Positions 30,535-39,107 are shown, counted from the stretch's first letter. The stretch: DNA of 64,000 nt from Maricaulis sp034659015 (GCA_034659015.1 JAYEGL010000001.1:645454-709453); one strand, 5' to 3'. The notes: generated by a model not told the origin, from the letters alone. Program-made: numbers and translations.

Positions 30535-30902
30535 GGCGCAACCTCCGTTTCGCCGCGGCAGGTCACTTCGCCGTCGGCCAGTCGTGTCACCGTCATGGCG
30601 AGCGTCACACGGTCCGCGGTCTCGCTGGTCGTCTCCACCTCGAAGCGCAGGGCTTCGCCGGCGGGAGAAGGGGCGGGATACATGGTCGACTGGCTGAGTT
30701 GCCGTCCGCCCGGCACCAGCTCTTCCACCAGCCCGCGCAGCACGGAGCACAGAAGGGCGCCATGGGCCACCGTGCGGCCGAACCGGGTACGGGCGGAGAA
30801 GTCCGGATCGACATGGATCGGATTGTCGTCGCCGGACAGTTCGGCGAAGGCGTCGAAATCGGCCTGGGCAAAGGCTTTTTCCAGAACGGCGCGGCGGCTC
30901 AC
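30525..30902 (-). CDS. MaoC-family (R)-specific enoyl-CoA hydratase
   Basis: 125 residues from the GTG at 30902, which overlaps the stop of the acyl-CoA ligase (GTGA). The sequence has the hydratase signature LSGDDNPIHVDPDFSA with catalytic Asp and His, then FGRTVAHGALLCSVL. It would hydrate trans-2-enoyl-CoA. Together with the upstream ligase and hydratase/isomerase it makes a small acyl-CoA processing set, and it may form a heterodimer with the next gene. Confidence 0.85.
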   Translation of the reverse strand: MSRRAVLEKAFAQADFDAFAELSGDDNPIHVDPDFSARTRFGRTVAHGALLCSVLRGLVEELVPGGRQLSQSTMYPAPSPAGEALRFEVETTSETADRVTLAMTVTRLADGEVTCRGETEVAPCR

Positions 30903-32401
30903 GACAGGGTCTCCGGTACCGGCAGGAGGTGTTTCTGCACCTTGCCCGCCGCGGTGCGCGGGAAATCGTCGGCAAACACGACATGGCGCGGCACCTTGTA
31001 GGCCGCCATACGCTCGCGGCACCACTGCGTCAGCGCCTGCGCGTCGAGCGACTGGCCTGCGCGCAGGATGATGTGCGCACAGCCGACTTCGCCCCATTTT
31101 TCGTCGGGCACGCCGGCGACGGCGGCTTCCTGGATGGCCGGGTGTTCGCAGAGCACATTCTCCACTTCGGCCGGATAGACGTTCTCGCCACCGGAGATAT
31201 ACATCTCCTTGATCCGGCCCGCGACGTAGCAATAGCCCTCCTCGTCGAACCGGCCCAGATCGCCGCTCTTCAGCCAGCCATCGGCCGTGAACAGGGCCTC
31301 GGTCTCCTCCGGGCGCTGCCAGTAGCCCGGCGTGAGGCCCGGACCGAAGAACTGGATCTCGCCGGTCTCGCCGGCCGGCAGGGGCGTGTCGTCGGGTCCT
31401 GCGACACGCGCCTCGATGAGAAGCTGCGACTTGCCGACCGAACCGATCTTGCGCAGTGCATTGGCCTCGTTGGAGAGGAAGGCGGTGGGGCCGGTCTCCG
31501 TCATGCCGAACCCGTTGCACACGATGGCGCCGCGTTTCGCCATCGTCTGCACCAGCACGTCCGGCAGGGGCGCGCCGCCGCAGGACCAGTGGCGCAGCCG
31601 GGTCAGCTCGGTGTTTTCGAAGTCGGGATGCAGGGTGAGTTCGCGGTAGACCGCCGGCACACCGAGGAAGACGTCCAGCTCGCCGGCATCGATCAGGGCG
31701 AGCGTCCTGCCGGCGTCGAAGCCGGGCAGGATGTGCACCTTGCCGCCGTTTATCAGCACCGGAAGGGTGTGAAGATTGATCCCCGCGGTGTGGAAGAGCG
31801 GCAGGAAGTTCAGCGTTGCATCGCCGCCGCGCAGCCCGATGGCCTGGCCGATATTGACCGCATTGACCAGCGCCATCCGGTAGGTCTGGATCACACCCTT
31901 CGGGCGGCCCGTCGTGCCGGAGGTATAGATCAGGTACCAGGTCTCGTTGCCCGGCCAGGCCTGGCGTCCGGGTTGCGGGACGGCGGCGTCGCGGCGGGCG
32001 GGATAGTCGGCCTCCAGGTCGAGTATCGGGATGCCATGGCCGGCGGCCGCGGCATAGGCGGTCTCGCGATCCTCCCTGCCCGCCGCCAGGAGTTTCGGCG
32101 TGCAGTCGGCGATCAGACTGCCCAGCTCGCTGGCCGGCATGCGCCAGTTCAGCGGAACCAGGATGGCGCCCAGCTTGGCGCAGGCGAACAGCAGCTCGAA
32201 GAACTCCACCCGGTTGCGGCACAGCACCGCCACCCGGTCGCCTTGACCGACGCCCTCGGCGGCGAGCAGGCCGGCGGCACAGGCACTGTGCCGTTCCAGG
32301 TCGGCATAGCTCAGCGTTTCGCCGGTTTCCACGATGTGGAAGGCGGTCGCGTCAGGCGCCAGCGCGGCGCGGCGCGCCGTGATATCGGTCAGTATGTCCA
32401 T
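30899..32401 (-). CDS. AMP-dependent acyl-CoA ligase
   Basis: ANL-superfamily enzyme of 500 residues that activates a carboxylic acid to acyl-AMP and acyl-CoA. The P-loop YTSGTTGRPKGV, the aromatic gate NGFGMTETGPT, the ATP-binding SGDLGRFDEEGYCYVAGR and the C-terminal Lys in TAAGKVQKHLL are all present. The size suits medium- to long-chain or aryl acids but the substrate cannot be told. It follows the enoyl-CoA hydratase gene by 23 bases and is coupled to the MaoC gene. Confidence 0.93.
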   Translation of the reverse strand: MDILTDITARRAALAPDATAFHIVETGETLSYADLERHSACAAGLLAAEGVGQGDRVAVLCRNRVEFFELLFACAKLGAILVPLNWRMPASELGSLIADCTPKLLAAGREDRETAYAAAAGHGIPILDLEADYPARRDAAVPQPGRQAWPGNETWYLIYTSGTTGRPKGVIQTYRMALVNAVNIGQAIGLRGGDATLNFLPLFHTAGINLHTLPVLINGGKVHILPGFDAGRTLALIDAGELDVFLGVPAVYRELTLHPDFENTELTRLRHWSCGGAPLPDVLVQTMAKRGAIVCNGFGMTETGPTAFLSNEANALRKIGSVGKSQLLIEARVAGPDDTPLPAGETGEIQFFGPGLTPGYWQRPEETEALFTADGWLKSGDLGRFDEEGYCYVAGRIKEMYISGGENVYPAEVENVLCEHPAIQEAAVAGVPDEKWGEVGCAHIILRAGQSLDAQALTQWCRERMAAYKVPRHVVFADDFPRTAAGKVQKHLLPVPETLS

Positions 32402-32424
32402 GCCTGTCCTCCCGAATGGGCATG

Positions 32425-33213
32425 CTATGCCGCGCCGGCGAGGAAGGCGTTCATGCGCCTTATCGTGTCCTCGCGGGCAATGCGGTCGAGAAATTCCCGT
32501 TTTTCGTTGTCCAGCCGTCCGGCGATGTCGGGGCCGGCGATCTGCGTGTCGAGCAGGTGCCGTGCCGTGCCCGCCAGGCTCGCATCGAACGGCGCAATCC
32601 GTGCCAGCAGGTCCGATACCGCCGTCTCCAGCGCATCGTCTTCCACGACCCGGTCGGCGAGACCGATCTCCAGGGCCGTTTGCGCATCGATGCGCTCGTC
32701 GAGGGCCAGCCAGCGCGCCGTTCGGGCGCGGCCGATACGTTCCGGCATCAGGGCGGTCCAGCCGCCGTCGGGCGCAAAGCCCATGCGGGCATAGTAGGGC
32801 TGGATGAAGGCGCGGCGCGCCATCACGATCGTGTCCGCGGCCAGCATCAGGCCGACCGAACCGCCGGTGACCGGCCCGTTCACTGCGGCGATCACCGGGC
32901 AGGGCATGTCGCGCAGCGTCAGGATGACCCGGTTGAGTGTGCCCACGACGCGGTCGGCATAGTCCAGCAGCTCTTTCCGGTCGCCGGCGCGGGCATGGAA
33001 TTCGCCGACATCGCCACCGCTGGAAAAGGCCCGGCCGGCGCCGGTGACGACGACGGCGCGCGCCTCCTTGGCATCCTCGAGCCCCGCCAGGCAGGCTTCC
33101 AGCAGGTCCGGCGTCAGCGCATTGCCGCGGCCCGGCCGGTCCAGCACCAGATGCAGGACACCGTCGCGCATCTCCGTGCGGACTGTCGGGGCTATGGTCG
33201 CGGCGGCCGGCAT
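32425..33213 (-). CDS. Enoyl-CoA hydratase/isomerase (PaaG-like active site)
   Basis: Crotonase-fold protein of 262 residues. The oxyanion region is AGRAFSSGGDVGEF, and NGPVTGGSVGLMLAADT follows. Instead of the second glutamate of true hydratases it has ARMGFAPDGGWTALMPERIG, whose Asp is the catalytic residue in PaaG-like isomerases. A double-bond shift is therefore as likely as hydration. The ATG shares one base with the TetR stop (TAATG). Confidence 0.88.
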   Translation of the reverse strand: MPAAATIAPTVRTEMRDGVLHLVLDRPGRGNALTPDLLEACLAGLEDAKEARAVVVTGAGRAFSSGGDVGEFHARAGDRKELLDYADRVVGTLNRVILTLRDMPCPVIAAVNGPVTGGSVGLMLAADTIVMARRAFIQPYYARMGFAPDGGWTALMPERIGRARTARWLALDERIDAQTALEIGLADRVVEDDALETAVSDLLARIAPFDASLAGTARHLLDTQIAGPDIAGRLDNEKREFLDRIAREDTIRRMNAFLAGAA

Positions 33214-33821
33214 TACGGTTCCAGACCCTTGCGGATGAGATCGGCGGCCTTGGCGGCGACGTCTTCCGCGCTGCTCTGGGTGTCCCAGATGCCGTAGCGC
33301 AGCCCCAGGAAGACGCTCATCCCGATCAGCGCCCAGGCGCGTACGGTCTCGTCTCCGTCACGGATCTCGCCGCGTTCGGATGCTTCGGTGAGATTGCGGC
33401 AATAGCGTTCGGCGAAACTGTCGTAGTGGGCCTTGTAGGCATCCGGCGCGACGAACTGGGATTCCTCGATGATGCGGTAGAGATTGGGGTGGGCCCGGGC
33501 AAACTCGATATAGGCGACGAGACCGAGATGCTCGGCCTCGAGCCGGTCCTTCGCCCCCTTCACGCGTTCCGCGATCCAGCCGCGCACCATCTCGCCCATA
33601 TGGGCGACAAGGGCCCGGAAAATCTCGTCTTTCGAGTCGAAATAGACGTAGAAAGTTCCCAGTGCCACCGAGGCGCGGCGCGTGATGTCGCCGATCGATG
33701 TGGTGTGGAATCCGTTCTCCCCGAACGCGTCTTCAGCCGCTTCGAGCAGCTTGGCCCGCGTACGCTCGCCGCGTGCGGTCTTCGGCTTTTTGGGTGCTGT
33801 GGCGCTGTTCAAAGTTGACAT
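33213..33821 (-). CDS. TetR-family transcriptional regulator
   Basis: 202 residues with the N-terminal HTH in IGDITRRASVALGTFYVYF after TRAKLLEAAEDAFGENGF. The C-terminal ligand domain includes FARAHPNLYRIIEESQF, typical of regulators of fatty-acid or aromatic catabolism. It is the first gene of the acyl-CoA operon and divergent from the hydrolase-TonB receptor pair. Its ATG overlaps the -35 box of the opposite promoter and no ribosome site precedes it, so a leaderless or later start is possible. Confidence 0.92.
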   Translation of the reverse strand: MSTLNSATAPKKPKTARGERTRAKLLEAAEDAFGENGFHTTSIGDITRRASVALGTFYVYFDSKDEIFRALVAHMGEMVRGWIAERVKGAKDRLEAEHLGLVAYIEFARAHPNLYRIIEESQFVAPDAYKAHYDSFAERYCRNLTEASERGEIRDGDETVRAWALIGMSVFLGLRYGIWDTQSSAEDVAAKAADLIRKGLEP

Positions 33822-33857
33822 ATGATTCAGTTTTCACAAAATTGCTTCCGACGCAAT
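33815..33857 (+). promoter_or_regulatory. Plus-strand promoter with possible TetR operator
   Basis: TTGACA (33815-33820), a 17-base spacer and AAAATT (33838-33843) form a good sigma-70-like promoter reading toward the alpha/beta hydrolase. The inverted repeat ATTGC, 7 bases, GCAAT (33841-33857) overlaps its -10 end. The -35 box overlaps the TetR start codon, so occupancy here could regulate both directions. Confidence 0.5.
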
Positions 33858-33902
33858 ATGGCACAAAAGCCAATGCGGGGAGGATCAGGAGTTGTCGGAA
33901 CC

Positions 33903-34817
33903 GTGCTGAATATCCGCTCGGATCACCCGACCGGCCGTGACGGGGTGTCGAAAACCCTCACGCTGCCGGACGGCACGGACATGGCGTACCGGGATGCCGG
34001 TCGCGGTCCGGCGATACTGCTCGTGCATGGCTGGGCGGCCTCCGGCGGCTTTTTCCAACCCGTGATCGACCGGCTGAGCGAGGACTATCGCGTCGTCGTT
34101 CCCGACCTTCGGGCGCACGGCGCCACGCCGGCCGGGCCGGGGCGCCTCGACATCGACACGCTGGCTGACGATCTGGCCGGTCTTCTCGATGCGCTCGAGC
34201 TGGACGGAGTCGTCGCGCTGGGCTGGTCGATGGGCGCACAGGTGCTCTGGAGCCTGATTGCCCGTCACGGCCAGGGCCGGCTCGCCGGCCTCGTGGTCGA
34301 GGACATGAGCCCGCGCATTCTCAATGACGACGACTGGTCGCTGGGCATGGCCAGCGGCATGGATACGGCGGGCAGCCAGCGTGCGCTGGCGGCGATGCGT
34401 TCCAACTGGCCGGCCTATGCCGCGGCCTTCGTGCGCCACATCTTCGCCCGGGACCGCGCCGCAAGCGATCCCGATCTCATTCAGCGCGTGCTGGCCGAAC
34501 TGCGCCAGTGCGATGCCGAAGCCATGGCGGCTCTCTGGGAATCCATGGCCGGACAGGATTTCCGTCCGGCCCTGCCCGCCATGCGCCTGCCGGTTCTCGT
34601 GACCTGGGGCGAGGCCAGCCAGGCCTACGCCCCGGAAACGAGCCGGTATCTCGTCGACACCTTGCCGAACGCGCAGGGCAAGGCCTTCGCCCAATCCGGG
34701 CACGCACCGCATCTCGAACAACCGGAAGAGTTCGCGAGAGCGGTCCGACACTTCGCCGGCCAGGTCCAGGCCGGCGCCACCCACGACAACAACATTGAGG
34801 GGAGTTTCTCATCATGA
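33903..34817 (+). CDS. Alpha/beta hydrolase
   Basis: About 304 residues from the GTG at 33903; ATG at 33858 and GTG at 33945 are alternatives. An AGGAG lies just upstream of the chosen start but slightly far. The fold is shown by ILLVHGWAASGGFF, the nucleophile elbow GWSMGA and the C-terminal catalytic His in SGHAPHLEQP. No signal peptide is seen, so it is probably cytoplasmic. The stop overlaps the TonB receptor start, so the two are coupled and may process an imported ester or lactone. Confidence 0.85.
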   Translation: MLNIRSDHPTGRDGVSKTLTLPDGTDMAYRDAGRGPAILLVHGWAASGGFFQPVIDRLSEDYRVVVPDLRAHGATPAGPGRLDIDTLADDLAGLLDALELDGVVALGWSMGAQVLWSLIARHGQGRLAGLVVEDMSPRILNDDDWSLGMASGMDTAGSQRALAAMRSNWPAYAAAFVRHIFARDRAASDPDLIQRVLAELRQCDAEAMAALWESMAGQDFRPALPAMRLPVLVTWGEASQAYAPETSRYLVDTLPNAQGKAFAQSGHAPHLEQPEEFARAVRHFAGQVQAGATHDNNIEGSFSS

Positions 34818-37123
34818 CGAAAACAATGACCAAAGCCGCGCTCCTGGCGAGCACGGTCGCAAGCGCAGCACTGGTATCGGTGCCGGCCCTTGCGCAGGAC
34901 GAGGCGGGCGCCGCGCGCACGCAGGACGTCATCACCGTGACGGCCCGCCGCCGCGAGGAAACCATCCAGGACGTGCCGATGTCGGTCACCGCCTTCTCCG
35001 GCGATGCCCTGCAGGACATGGGCGCCGTCGATATCACGGCGGTCGCCGAAGTGTCGCCGAACGTGACCCTGGAAGTCTCGCGCGGCACCAACTCCACCCT
35101 GTCCGCCTTCATCCGCGGCGTGGGTCAGCAGGATCCGGTGGCCGGCTTCGAAGCCGGCGTCGGCATGTATGTCGACGACGTCTATCTCAACCGTCCGCAG
35201 GCGGCCGTGCTGGACATCTACAATGTCGAGCGTATCGAAGTGCTGCGCGGTCCGCAGGGCACGCTCTACGGCCGCAACACGATCGGCGGCGCGATCAAAT
35301 ACGTCACCGAGCGTCTCGATCCGGACAATCCGACCCTGGATGCGCGCGTGAACTTCGGCTCCCACGGCCAGTTCGACCAGATCGTCTCGGCCAGCGTGCC
35401 GATTGCCGACCGCGTGCGCATCGGCGGTGCCATCGCCAATCTGACGCGCGACGGGTTCGGCGAGAATGTCTATCTCGGCGAGGACAACTACAACAAGGAT
35501 GTGCTGGGCTATCGCCTGTCCATGGAGATGGAGCCGACCGACAACATCTTCGTGCGCCTGTCCTACGACCGCGTCGAGGACGAATCCAATCCGCGCGGCG
35601 GCCACCGCCTGATCCCGGGCGCCATCACCGGCGCGCCGGTTCTGGACGACGTGCACGACACGCGCGCCGGCCTGAATGTCATCGACCAGTATGTCGAGGC
35701 CGAGGGCTATTCGCTGATGGCCGAGTGGAATATCAACGAGAACTGGACGGTGCGGAACATCCTGGCCAACCGGGAAGACCGCTCCGACACGCCGATCGAC
35801 TTCGACAACCTGCCCAGCGGCGACCTCGACGTTCCGGCGATCTACGAGAACGAACAGTTCTCCGAGGAATTCCAGGTCCACTATTCCGGCGAGCGCCTGA
35901 ACGGCGTGATGGGCTACTACTATCTCGACGCCAATGCCGGCACGGTGTTCGACGTGCTGCTGGAAAACACCGGTGCATTTCTGGGCCTGCCGGGCCTCAA
36001 CGCCCAGACCTTCGGCGATGTCGACACCAAGACCTGGTCGGTGTTTGCCAACTTCACCTATGACATGACCGATACGGTCAGCCTGACCCTGGGCGGCCGT
36101 TACACCGAGGACGAGCGCACCTCCCGCGTTCTGCGCCGTACCTATATCGGCGGTTTCTCGGAATTCTTCGGCGGCAATGGCGTGGCGATCGCCACGACGT
36201 CGGATTTCGAAGGCACGAATTCCTGGGACGACTTCAGCCCGACGGCGACCCTCGCCTGGCAGCCGAACGAGCAGCACAACGTCTATTTCACCTACAGCCA
36301 GGGCTTCAAGGGCGGCGGTTTCGACCCGCGCGGCCAGACCTCGGCAGCGCCGGACCTCAATGGCGACGGCACGGTGGGCAGCGACGACATCTTCAACTTC
36401 ATGGCCTTCGATCCGGAAGAGGTCGACAGCTTCGAGCTCGGCTGGCGCTATGAAAACGGTCGCTACCGCCACGCCCTGGCCGTGTTCCAGATGGACTATA
36501 CCGACATCCAGGTGCCCGGCTCGGTCGGCGTCGACACGGATGGCGACGGCGTCAACGACACCTTCACGGGCGTGACGACGAACGCCGGTGCGGCGACGAT
36601 CCGCGGCGTCGAGTATGAGGGCAATGTCGCCCTGGCCTACGACATGTTCACCGGCGGCGACACGCTGTCGCTGAACTGGGCTGTGGGCCTGCTGGACGGC
36701 GAGTATGACGAGTTCATCAATGCCTTCGGTGTCGATGTCTCCGATCAGGTGCAGATCCAGAACACGCCGGACACGACGGCGTCGGCGACGCTGGCCTATT
36801 ACACGCCGTTCGCCGACGGCGATCTGAACATGTCCACCACGGTCAGCCACCGCGGCGATTCGAGCCAGTTCGAATTCCCCTTCCCGATGCTCGACCAGGG
36901 CGCCTACACGCTGTGGAACGCGTCCGCCGTGTGGCAGAGCTCGGACGGTCACTGGGAACTCGGCGTTCACGGCCGCAACCTGACCGACGAGGAGTACAAG
37001 GTCTCCGGCTATGACTTCGTGAACAACACGACGTTCGCGCCGGAACTGGGTCTGGAAGGAACGCTGGTTGCCTATTACGGCCCGCCGCGCACCTTCACGG
37101 CCACCGTGGCCTACCGCTACTAG
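34814..37123 (+). CDS. TonB-dependent outer membrane receptor
   Basis: 769 residues with signal peptide (STVASAALVSVPALAQ), an N-terminal TonB box (DVITVTARRREE), the plug with VERIEVLRGPQGTLYGRNTIGG, and a beta-barrel ending in the aromatic VAYRY. This layout fits import of large or scarce substrates. The absence of known siderophore neighbours and the linked hydrolases and acyl-CoA genes suggest an organic substrate. Near residues 514-530 DLNGDGTVGSDDI and later DTDGDGVND look like calcium-binding EF-hand loops. It starts within the previous gene's stop (ATGA). Confidence 0.95.
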   Translation: MTKTMTKAALLASTVASAALVSVPALAQDEAGAARTQDVITVTARRREETIQDVPMSVTAFSGDALQDMGAVDITAVAEVSPNVTLEVSRGTNSTLSAFIRGVGQQDPVAGFEAGVGMYVDDVYLNRPQAAVLDIYNVERIEVLRGPQGTLYGRNTIGGAIKYVTERLDPDNPTLDARVNFGSHGQFDQIVSASVPIADRVRIGGAIANLTRDGFGENVYLGEDNYNKDVLGYRLSMEMEPTDNIFVRLSYDRVEDESNPRGGHRLIPGAITGAPVLDDVHDTRAGLNVIDQYVEAEGYSLMAEWNINENWTVRNILANREDRSDTPIDFDNLPSGDLDVPAIYENEQFSEEFQVHYSGERLNGVMGYYYLDANAGTVFDVLLENTGAFLGLPGLNAQTFGDVDTKTWSVFANFTYDMTDTVSLTLGGRYTEDERTSRVLRRTYIGGFSEFFGGNGVAIATTSDFEGTNSWDDFSPTATLAWQPNEQHNVYFTYSQGFKGGGFDPRGQTSAAPDLNGDGTVGSDDIFNFMAFDPEEVDSFELGWRYENGRYRHALAVFQMDYTDIQVPGSVGVDTDGDGVNDTFTGVTTNAGAATIRGVEYEGNVALAYDMFTGGDTLSLNWAVGLLDGEYDEFINAFGVDVSDQVQIQNTPDTTASATLAYYTPFADGDLNMSTTVSHRGDSSQFEFPFPMLDQGAYTLWNASAVWQSSDGHWELGVHGRNLTDEEYKVSGYDFVNNTTFAPELGLEGTLVAYYGPPRTFTATVAYRY

Positions 37124-37137
37124 GCGCGGCTGGGGAA

Positions 37138-37165
37138 ATGCGGGCTGGCACCTCCCCGGCCCGCA
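37138..37165 (+). terminator. Possible terminator hairpin after the TonB receptor gene
   Basis: TGCGGGC and GCCCGCA pair around a 12-14 base loop just after the receptor stop. No T run follows, so this is only a candidate. Confidence 0.35.
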
Positions 37166-37215
37166 TCAGGCTGCTAGACTGGGCCGGCGCTGCGCATTGC
37201 GGCGCCGGCTCTTTG

Positions 37216-37250
37216 CCTTCCACAGGGCCTTCCACAGGGCCTTCCACGGG
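37216..37250 (+). repeat. Three tandem copies of CCTTCCACAGGG
   Basis: Two exact 12-base units and a third, CCTTCCACGGG, stand directly before the second alpha/beta hydrolase. They may have arisen by slippage; nothing indicates a function. Confidence 0.8.
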
Positions 37251-37274
37251 TTTTGAAACAACGGGCGGACTATC

Positions 37275-38210
37275 ATGACACGCATGCTCATCCTGATTGT
37301 CGTTCTGCTGGCCGTCACGGCCGGTGCGGCCTGGCTGATCTTCGGCCGGGGCGGCGGGGACGCGGCGCCGGACGCGGTGGTCGACTCGCCCTACTGGAGC
37401 GAGGATGACCGGCTGGTGGAGGTCGACGGCGTGTCGGCCCGCGTGCGCGTCGAAAGCCCGGACAACGCGCCGACCGTGGTGATGATCCACGGCTTTTCCT
37501 ATTCCCTGGAAAGCTGGGACGACTGGGCGGCCGGGCTGTCCGAAGATTACCGCGTCGTGCGCATGGACCTGCCCGGCCATGCCCTGACCGGGCCGGATCC
37601 GCAGGCGCGCTATTCGGTCCCGGAGACCGTCGATTTCCTGGCCGGTCTCATGGACGCGATGAATATCCGCGAGGCCTCGCTGATCGGCAATTCGCTGGGC
37701 GGCCTGGTGGCCTGGCGCTATGCGGCCGACCATCCCGGCCGTGTCGACGATCTTGTGCTCGTCGCACCGGGCGGATTCTCGATCAATGGCGTGACGGAAG
37801 AGCCGGTCGATGTGCCGGCCGGCGTGCGCTTCTATCTCACCTCGGCGCCGCGGCCGATGGTAGCCGGTGCGTCGGCGGGCCTGTTCGGCGATGCCTCGCG
37901 CATGGATCCGGACCTGCCGGGCCGCGTGCATGCCCTGATGCAGGGCGAGGGGGTCGGCGAGGCGCTGGTCGAACGGCTGGAAGTGTTCACCCTGCCCGCA
38001 CCGGAAGCGGATCTGGCGCGCGTGGAGGCGCCGACGCTGATCCTGTGGGGCGAGCGTGACGGGATGGTGCCGGTCGAACACGCTTCGCGCTTCGAAGCGG
38101 CGATCCCGGACGCCGAGCTGATCGTCTATGACGATCTCGGCCATATCCTTCATGAAGAGGCGCCGGCGCGCACGCTCGCGGACGTCCGCGCCTTCCTGGA
38201 ACGGAACTAG
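37275..38210 (+). CDS. Membrane-anchored alpha/beta hydrolase
   Basis: 311 residues. The first 24 (MLILIVVLLAVTAGAAWLIF) form a signal anchor, so the enzyme probably faces the periplasm. The fold is marked by VVMIHGFSYSLESWDDW, the nucleophile elbow GNSLGG, the acid in LWGERDGMVP and the catalytic His in DDLGHILHEE. It resembles short-chain esterases and haloperoxidase-like hydrolases. Its place behind the TonB receptor suggests extracytoplasmic cleavage of an imported compound. The stop overlaps the convergent BlaI-like gene by 4 bases. Confidence 0.87.
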   Translation: MTRMLILIVVLLAVTAGAAWLIFGRGGGDAAPDAVVDSPYWSEDDRLVEVDGVSARVRVESPDNAPTVVMIHGFSYSLESWDDWAAGLSEDYRVVRMDLPGHALTGPDPQARYSVPETVDFLAGLMDAMNIREASLIGNSLGGLVAWRYAADHPGRVDDLVLVAPGGFSINGVTEEPVDVPAGVRFYLTSAPRPMVAGASAGLFGDASRMDPDLPGRVHALMQGEGVGEALVERLEVFTLPAPEADLARVEAPTLILWGERDGMVPVEHASRFEAAIPDAELIVYDDLGHILHEEAPARTLADVRAFLERN

Positions 38211-38578
38211 CGCCGGGCGGCGGCCTTCTCGGCGATCTCCGCCTGCAGGTCGGCCCAGTCCTGCGGATCGACATCGCATTCGCGCAGAACCACGACGCCC
38301 AGGCCGGTATCGTTGGCCGGCGTATCGGCCGTCAGCAGGCGGCCGAGCGCATGGGTGCGCGCGGTCTCGCGATTGAGGCGGGGGCGGTAGACGATGTCCC
38401 GGCCGGTCCGGTGACGGTCGACCGCGCCCTTGCTCCGAAGCCGGCGCAGCATGGCCAGCGTTTCGCCCGCCGGACGGCGCGTGGCCATCGAGAGCTCGCC
38501 CACGGACGCGCCGCCACGATCCCACAGGATCCGCATGGCCGTGTTCTCGTCTTCGGTGAGTGCCGGTTCGTTGGACAT
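38207..38578 (-). CDS. BlaI/MecI-like winged-helix regulator
   Basis: 123 residues from the ATG at 38578; GAGGGG stands 9 bases upstream, which favours it over two nearby ATGs. The N-terminal LTEDENTAMRILWDRGGASVGEL and the winged helix RPAGETLAMLRRLRSKGAVDRHRTG fit the penicillinase-repressor family or a MarR-like relative. The C-terminal part (ECDVDPQDWADLQAEIAEKA) is short. No blaR-type sensor protease is near, so the signal is unknown. Confidence 0.65.
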   Translation of the reverse strand: MSNEPALTEDENTAMRILWDRGGASVGELSMATRRPAGETLAMLRRLRSKGAVDRHRTGRDIVYRPRLNRETARTHALGRLLTADTPANDTGLGVVVLRECDVDPQDWADLQAEIAEKAAARR

Positions 38579-38703
38579 CTGCATCATCCCCTCAGCCTTG
38601 TACGCCCGGGCCCGAATTGCAACAGGCGGGCCCGTTAACACTCTGTTTGCAATTTGCGGGCCGGACACGGTAGCGGGTTGACGAGCCGCACCGCTCCATG
38701 TAC

Positions 38704-38735
38704 TTCACCAATAAGTTATATAACTAATCGGTGAA
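38704..38735. promoter_or_regulatory. 32-base palindromic operator before the ArsR gene
   Basis: TTCACCAATAAGTTAT is followed directly by its imperfect complement (14 of 16 positions pair), centred on TATA. It ends two bases before the ArsR ATG at 38738 and contains TATAAC, a good -10 box. Binding here would block the promoter, so autorepression by the ArsR protein is likely. The 5' leader would be only a few bases long. Confidence 0.75.
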
Positions 38736-38737
38736 AT

Positions 38738-39082
38738 ATGTCCGATCTCGATGCCACATTCACGGCTCTGGCCGATCCCACGCGGCGGGCCATCCTGGCC
38801 CGGCTCGCCTCCGGCGAGGCCACGGTCACGGAATTGTCCGAACCCTTTCCGCTGAGCCAGCCGGCCATCTCCAAGCATCTCAAGGTGCTCGAGCGAGCGG
38901 GGCTGATTTCCCGGAGTCGGGACGGGACACGCCGACCCTGCCGCATCGAGGCGCAGACCCTCGAAGAGGCCACGCACTGGCTGGAGGAATTCCGCAAGCT
39001 CTGGGATGCCCGCTTCCGGGCCCTGGACGGCTTGCTCGACGACATGAAGGCCGGGCACGAACCCGGCCCCCGCGACCACTGA
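38738..39082 (+). CDS. ArsR-family transcriptional regulator
   Basis: 114 residues. MSDLDATFTALADPTRRAIL starts the winged HTH, and LSQPAISKHLKVLERAGLISR is the recognition region. No metal-binding cysteine cluster is evident. It belongs to the ArsR type commonly paired with an AHSA1/SRPBCC gene, which indeed follows 25 bases later. The large palindrome almost touches the ATG and no ribosome site is visible, so translation may be leaderless. Confidence 0.93.
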   Translation: MSDLDATFTALADPTRRAILARLASGEATVTELSEPFPLSQPAISKHLKVLERAGLISRSRDGTRRPCRIEAQTLEEATHWLEEFRKLWDARFRALDGLLDDMKAGHEPGPRDH

Positions 39083-39107
39083 TCACGCAGCATTCGGGAG
39101 GAACCCC

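Noticed and set aside
37216..37250. Possible start of a CRISPR array
   Set aside because: The three 12-base units are directly adjacent with no spacers and no cas genes are present.
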